Of a stretch of 64,000 bases of DNA, positions 60,327 through 64,000 are shown piece after piece. The notes beneath the pieces are model-generated. The model was not told the origin of the DNA, ran no database searches, and saw only the letters and a list, made by a program, of their open reading frames with translations. How positions within the stretch are numbered: the first letter of the stretch is position 1; every line of letters starts with the position of its first letter. A program made the translations under genes and the position numbers. Source of the DNA: Desulfobacula sp. (GTDB lineage: Bacteria; Desulfobacterota; Desulfobacteria; Desulfobacterales; Desulfobacteraceae); the NCBI RefSeq assembly GCF_030611305.1, contig NZ_JAUWQB010000002.1, positions 23,379-87,378 on the forward strand, in the 5' to 3' direction.

Positions 60327-60461
60327 ATGTCAGCCAGTGTTGTATTTATTGGAGGTATCAGCAGTGTATTTTTTGGTATGGGACTTCTTTATCTGTCCAT
60401 TAAAATTACGGCCATGATCACTGCCCGTTTGACTGGGAAAAGAAAGGAAAATCTCTCATGA
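60327..60461 (+). CDS. OadG-like small subunit of a sodium-ion decarboxylase pump
   Basis: 44 residues: SASVVFIGGISSVFFGMGLLY forms one membrane helix with a short basic tail (TARLTGKRKENLS). Length, single helix and position directly before the beta subunit match the gamma/OadG subunit of oxaloacetate/glutaconyl-CoA-type decarboxylases. AAGGAG lies 8 bases before the ATG. Its stop overlaps the next start (ATGA). It is shorter than usual, so the family call is by context. Confidence 0.7.
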   Translation: MSASVVFIGGISSVFFGMGLLYLSIKITAMITARLTGKRKENLS

Positions 60462-61579
60462 TCAGCCACCTGACCTCATTGGTTAAAACAACCGGTTTTG
60501 TTTATCTGACGCCGGGTATAATAGTGATGTGGATCATCGGATTGACCCTGATTTATCTGGCCATAAAAAAAGAATATGAGCCCTTGCTTCTGCTTCCCAT
60601 CGGGTTTGGTATTCTACTGGCAAATCTTCCTTTAAGCGGCCTGATGACACCTGGAGAGGGATTACTATGGAAATTTTATGAATACGGCATCCATTGGGAA
60701 ATAATACCCCCCATCATCTTCTTAGGCATTGGCGCATTTACAGATTTTGGCCCCCTTCTTGCCAACCCCCGGTTAATTTTTCTGGGAGCCGGCGCCCAGG
60801 CAGGGGTATATCTGACCTTTTTTACCGCCCATGCCATGGGATTTGACATAATGGAAGCTGCCACCATCGGCATTATCGGTGGTGCTGACGGACCCACCAC
60901 TATTTTTCTCGCTTCCAAACTGGCGCCCCAGCTTTTAGGGGCCTGTGCCGTGGCAGCCTATTCCTATATGGCCATGGTTCCCATTATTCAACCTCCCATC
61001 ATGCGGCTTATGACTACAGAAGCAGAGCGCAAAATAAGAATGACCAAGGGTAGAAAAGTGAGCAAACAGGAGAAACTGCTCTTCCCCATTGTGTCCACCT
61101 TTCTCATTATACTCCTGGTGCCGGCTTCTGCACCATTAATTTCCATGTTAATGTTAGGCAACCTTTTCAGAGAATCAGGAGTGGTTGAAAGGTTAAAACA
61201 TGCAGCCCAGAATGAATTAATGAATATTGTCACTATTTTCCTGGGCGTACCCATAGGCGCTACCATGAATGCAGAAGCTTTTCTTCAGCCAAAAGTTGTT
61301 TTTATCTTTGTCCTGGGACTGTGCGCGTTTATGATCAGTACGGCCACCGGAATTCTGCTGGCCAAACTAATGAACCTGTTTTCCAGTAAAAAAATAAACC
61401 CCCTCCTGGGAGCAGCAGGTGTTTCAGCTGTCCCCATGGCTGCCCGTGTGGTCCATAAAGTGGGGACTGAGGCGGATAAAAAGAATTATCTTCTCATGTA
61501 TGCCATGGGCCCGAATGTAGCAGGAGTGATCGGCACAGTAATTGCCGCAGGCATATTCTTAACGCTGCTGACTTCCTGA
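60458..61579 (+). CDS. Sodium-ion-translocating decarboxylase beta subunit (OadB/GcdB-like)
   Basis: 373 residues, about ten membrane segments. The OadB motif is GIIGGADGPTTIFLASKLAP, with the Na+-binding Asp near residue 144; the second family motif is GNLFRESGVVERLKHAAQNEL and the end is YLLMYAMGPNVAGVIGTVIAAG. The subunit uses decarboxylation of carboxybiotin to export Na+. The start overlaps the OadG-like stop. The carboxyltransferase (alpha) subunit is not next to it. Confidence 0.92.
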   Translation: MISHLTSLVKTTGFVYLTPGIIVMWIIGLTLIYLAIKKEYEPLLLLPIGFGILLANLPLSGLMTPGEGLLWKFYEYGIHWEIIPPIIFLGIGAFTDFGPLLANPRLIFLGAGAQAGVYLTFFTAHAMGFDIMEAATIGIIGGADGPTTIFLASKLAPQLLGACAVAAYSYMAMVPIIQPPIMRLMTTEAERKIRMTKGRKVSKQEKLLFPIVSTFLIILLVPASAPLISMLMLGNLFRESGVVERLKHAAQNELMNIVTIFLGVPIGATMNAEAFLQPKVVFIFVLGLCAFMISTATGILLAKLMNLFSSKKINPLLGAAGVSAVPMAARVVHKVGTEADKKNYLLMYAMGPNVAGVIGTVIAAGIFLTLLTS

Positions 61580-61702
61580 TCCGAATATTAAAGGCCCGGA
61601 TATTACGCGTTATAAAATATCTGGATTGAATAGAGACAACTTGCATAGGCACCCCCTGTGCAAAAAATAGAAACATATAAATATTGATATTGGAGAAAAA
61701 AA

Positions 61703-61918
61703 ATGGCCACAGAAGTCTTAGCACCTTTACCCGGTAAAATTATTAGAATAAATATTGAACCAAATGCAACCGTTGTGGAAGACCTTGAAATCATGGTTAT
61801 CGAAGCCATGAAAATGGAAACACCAATTTATGCCCCCTGTGACGGCGTAATCGAAAAAATGCTGAAAAAAGAAGGGGATGAAGTGGAAGAGGATGATCTT
61901 CTTGCCCTCATTGGTTAA
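61703..61918 (+). CDS. Biotin carrier protein of the decarboxylase
   Basis: 71 residues, a bare biotinyl domain: LAPLPGKIIRINIEPNATV, the biotinylation motif EAMKMET (Lys near 37) and CDGVIEKMLKKEGDEVEEDDL. No Ala/Pro-rich linker precedes it, so it is a free carrier moving carboxybiotin between alpha and beta subunits. GGAG lies 8 bases before the ATG; a 120-base gap separates it from the beta subunit. Confidence 0.92.
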   Translation: MATEVLAPLPGKIIRINIEPNATVVEDLEIMVIEAMKMETPIYAPCDGVIEKMLKKEGDEVEEDDLLALIG

Positions 61919-61997
61919 CCCTTTACAGAACACGACCTGTTTCATCTGAGAAATAATCTTCTCTATACAGGTCCGCCAATTTTAAATTTTTAAATTT

Positions 61998-62034
61998 AAA
62001 AGGGCTTATCAGGTCATACCTGACGAGCCCTTTT
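61998..62034. terminator. Bidirectional intrinsic terminator
   Basis: AAAAGGGCT (61998-62006) pairs with AGCCCTTTT (62026-62034), with an inner stem TCAGG/CCTGA. The A-run on one side and T-run on the other allow termination in both directions, between the converging biotin-carrier and gctB genes. Confidence 0.85.
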
Positions 62035-62045
62035 ATTTATTCATT

Positions 62046-62807
62046 TTACAATATCAACCGATGGGGGTCACATTTTTCCCTTAAAAGTTCTAATTCATTC
62101 GAAGTTGGCGCCGGCACTTCTTCTGCACGGGAAGTATCAATTTCAAACTCCATATTTTCAAGAATTTTGTCCGGTATGATTCCAGGATAATACCCTTTCA
62201 GAAACATCTGTTTGCTTAGCTCATCAAATCCCATAATTCCCATGTCAGTAATAACCCTGTGGGGACCTCCTTCCGGGAGTCCTGCTTTTTCCCGGCCGTC
62301 CGGACCGTCCAGATACCCCGGGCTTGTCAGGTAATCCAGCTGGATTTTAAATTTTCGCTTTTCCTGTTTCATAAAAATAATGCTTCTTGAAACAAAAGAG
62401 GCCACATCACATGCCCCTCCGCTTCCTGAAAACCGGACATCGGGTTCATGATAATCACCAATAACAGTGGAATTCAGATTTCCATATATATCAATCTGGG
62501 CGGCACCAAGAATCCCCACGATATGCTTGGCAGTAACTCTGTTCTGCATGGTGGCGAATGAATCAAGAAGCCCTCCATTGGAAGAAGAATAATACATCAC
62601 CCGTGAGTCTCCCACAGCAAGAGGAAGATCTTCCAGTTTGGAATCAATGGCACCGGTTTCAAAAAAAATAACACTCTGGGGTGCATTGATATTTTTTGCT
62701 GCCATGGCGGCAAGCATTGAAATACCGGTACCACAGAATACAATATCATTATTCCTGATTTCCCTGGCTGCAACAATCGTCATCATTTCTTTCAACGTAT
62801 AATCCAT
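62046..62807 (-). CDS. gctB: Glutaconate-type CoA-transferase, subunit B
   Basis: 253 residues from the ATG behind GGTGGAGA; an earlier in-frame start overlaps gctA. It carries the catalytic Glu in VIFFETGAIDS (near residue 50), GISMLAAMAAKN, and the C-terminal GYYPGIIPDKILENMEFE. It forms a heterodimer with subunit A and moves CoA between acids such as acetate and glutaconate. The specificity cannot be read precisely. Operon with gctA. Confidence 0.88.
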   Translation of the reverse strand: MDYTLKEMMTIVAAREIRNNDIVFCGTGISMLAAMAAKNINAPQSVIFFETGAIDSKLEDLPLAVGDSRVMYYSSSNGGLLDSFATMQNRVTAKHIVGILGAAQIDIYGNLNSTVIGDYHEPDVRFSGSGGACDVASFVSRSIIFMKQEKRKFKIQLDYLTSPGYLDGPDGREKAGLPEGGPHRVITDMGIMGFDELSKQMFLKGYYPGIIPDKILENMEFEIDTSRAEEVPAPTSNELELLREKCDPHRLIL

Positions 62808-62826
62808 TTTTATGTCTCCACCCAAA

Positions 62827-63804
62827 TTATCTTCTATCAAGATTTTTTGCATATCCAAGGTTTTTATCAGCTGATATCATTTCAAGACGTTCTCTGCCAA
62901 TTGAATCAAGTAAATCTTTATGGGTTAAATATTTCAAAATGGTATCTTTAATATATAAATAGTATTGTTTATCATTTTTGGCTTTTTCAGCATATTCCTT
63001 TAAATAAACCGGATCGTAGTCATAATACCGATAACAGGCAGTCGGGTATGCTCCATAGGGAATATGAATAACTGCGCTCGCATGAATAAAAGGAATTTGA
63101 TTTCTGTCAGGCTCATTTTTCAAATCATCATTCGCCACCAATTCTTCACAGGTGATGATCAAAATTTTCGCTGCTTTTGCCTGTTCCACATCGGCAAAGG
63201 TCAACCCATCTATCCTGCAATTACCTCGAAAATCAGCCTTCTGCACATGGATAATAGTAACATCCGGGTTAATGGCTGGAACCAGAACAACCTTTTTTGT
63301 ATCACACCATGTCCCAAAGGGGTTGTCGAGTTCAATCAGTTTACTGTCAGGAACTCGGCTGTTTTCCTGCCTAAACTCAGCGGGAAACCCCCATATTTTC
63401 ACGATATCCGTCCCAAGAGAAGAGCGGGTAGGAAGAAACGGAATTCCCATAGCCCCTGCAAGAAACCGCAGGGTCATCTGATAGTTGGAATAATCTTCTA
63501 CCTTAATTTTTTTTTCCTGGACCGCTTTTCTGAACCGTATACAGGTTGATGCAAATTTGCCACTGCCGCCATAGGCAATTTCCAGGCAGGATACACTACC
63601 GGCCCCCACAAGCTCATCAACCCCCTGTCCGTTGGAATGGGCATAAAGATGAATATCTTTGATCCCCTGTCGGATAATTTCATAGACTGCCGCCATAGGA
63701 TTTCTGTTAATGGTAAACCCGCCTATGGACAAATGACATCCATTTTTTATATGGGTCGATATTGCATCTTTTAAATCAATAACCTTATTTCCATTTATTT
63801 CCAT
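62827..63804 (-). CDS. gctA: Glutaconate-type CoA-transferase, subunit A
   Basis: 325 residues. The start VIDLKDAISTHIKNGCHLSI, glycine-rich GGFTINRNPMAAVYEIIRQG, EIAYGGSGKFASTC, and VDFGTWCDT-type segment DNPFGTWCDTKKVVLVPAINPD are those of CoA-transferase family I alpha subunits. The two subunits are 20 bases apart. Together with the Na+ pump it suggests a pathway via a CoA-activated dicarboxylic or unsaturated acid. Confidence 0.88.
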   Translation of the reverse strand: MEINGNKVIDLKDAISTHIKNGCHLSIGGFTINRNPMAAVYEIIRQGIKDIHLYAHSNGQGVDELVGAGSVSCLEIAYGGSGKFASTCIRFRKAVQEKKIKVEDYSNYQMTLRFLAGAMGIPFLPTRSSLGTDIVKIWGFPAEFRQENSRVPDSKLIELDNPFGTWCDTKKVVLVPAINPDVTIIHVQKADFRGNCRIDGLTFADVEQAKAAKILIITCEELVANDDLKNEPDRNQIPFIHASAVIHIPYGAYPTACYRYYDYDPVYLKEYAEKAKNDKQYYLYIKDTILKYLTHKDLLDSIGRERLEMISADKNLGYAKNLDRR

Positions 63805-63932
63805 TCACAAACCTTATATATTTAGAAATCAATTCCAAAAAAATAGAACCACCCTCCCCTAATAAAGGGTGTTGAAATCAATTTATAATTTACAGAATTT
63901 ACATAATAATTTCAAATTGTTGTGTTGCAAAA

Positions 63933-63996
63933 GCCTCTGTTTTCGTGTATTATTTTTATTCGCAAAAACAAAAAATTATAAAACAAAAACAGAGGC
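63933..63996. repeat. Inverted repeat at the window end
   Basis: GCCTCTGTTTT (63933-63943) and its exact inverse AAAACAGAGGC (63986-63996) are separated by 42 AT-rich bases; similarity continues inward for some 15 further bases. It lies upstream of gctA in a 196-base stretch without a gene. It may be an insertion-sequence end or a hairpin; the window ends too soon to tell. Confidence 0.5.
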
Positions 63997-64000
63997 AATA

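Noticed and set aside
1..64000. tRNA, rRNA and CRISPR arrays
   Set aside because: No cloverleaf-like or rRNA-like segment and no regularly spaced repeats were seen while reading; a covariance search was not possible.

Overview
The window looks like a chromosome segment of a Gram-negative, probably strictly anaerobic, sulfate-reducer-like bacterium of the Desulfobacterota (Desulfobacteraceae type). This is inferred from gene content: lipid A export (msbA) beside Kdo transferase (waaA), a yicC-remA-gmk-rlmB block, a TRAP transporter with a TatT lipoprotein, an archaemetzincin, cysteine-rich GcvH-like proteins, a Na+-pumping decarboxylase with a glutaconate-type CoA-transferase, and many PAS/NtrC signalling proteins. 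Base composition is AT-rich (roughly 40% G+C by eye). No rRNA, tRNA or CRISPR array was seen.

Layout. 1-5.3 kb: TRAP transporter (dctQ fragment, dctP, tatT), then two DMT permeases around a LysR regulator. 5.3-12 kb: CBS protein, NtrC-type regulator, archaemetzincin, twin GcvH-like proteins, PAS kinase and a flavin protein. 12.2-20 kb: RND efflux adaptor and pump, then an NfeD/NfeD/flotillin (floA) membrane operon. 20.3-25 kb: a PLP decarboxylase with an O-methyltransferase, and a hybrid histidine kinase. 25.1-29.3 kb: metY-metX-metW-nadA, with a strong promoter overlapped by an inverted-repeat operator. 29.3-33.6 kb: universal stress protein, UGT-like glycosyltransferase, LysE exporter and a CoA-transferase/GNAT fusion.

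An accessory zone runs from 33.7 to 47.4 kb. It holds two copies of a 204-bp non-coding repeat (33.7 and 44.2 kb), a complete group II intron with its reverse transcriptase, a detached domain V-VI remnant of a related intron (46.3 kb), an attC-like integron recombination site (44.77-44.90 kb) among small cassette-type genes (PD-(D/E)XK-like and HNH-like), a frameshifted toxin with its antitoxin, and a TumE/TumA toxin-antitoxin pair whose toxin is fused to a SLOG/DprA fragment. Inside the zone sits an apparently vertical block: a LolA-like/ABC/outer-membrane-barrel operon whose first gene carries an in-frame TAA, an alpha/beta hydrolase and a secreted DNA ligase.

47.5-57 kb is housekeeping: comF, rlmB, gmk, remA, yicC, DUF4416, Trm112-like, msbA, waaA, a GAF protein and gpsA. 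57.2-63.8 kb is a catabolic locus: a penicillin-acylase-family hydrolase, its IclR regulator, OadG-like and OadB-like subunits of a Na+ pump, a biotin carrier, and gctA/gctB facing them across a bidirectional terminator. A 31-bp operator-like sequence in the IclR/pump intergenic region recurs about 55 kb away in front of the CBS-domain gene, suggesting a shared regulator.
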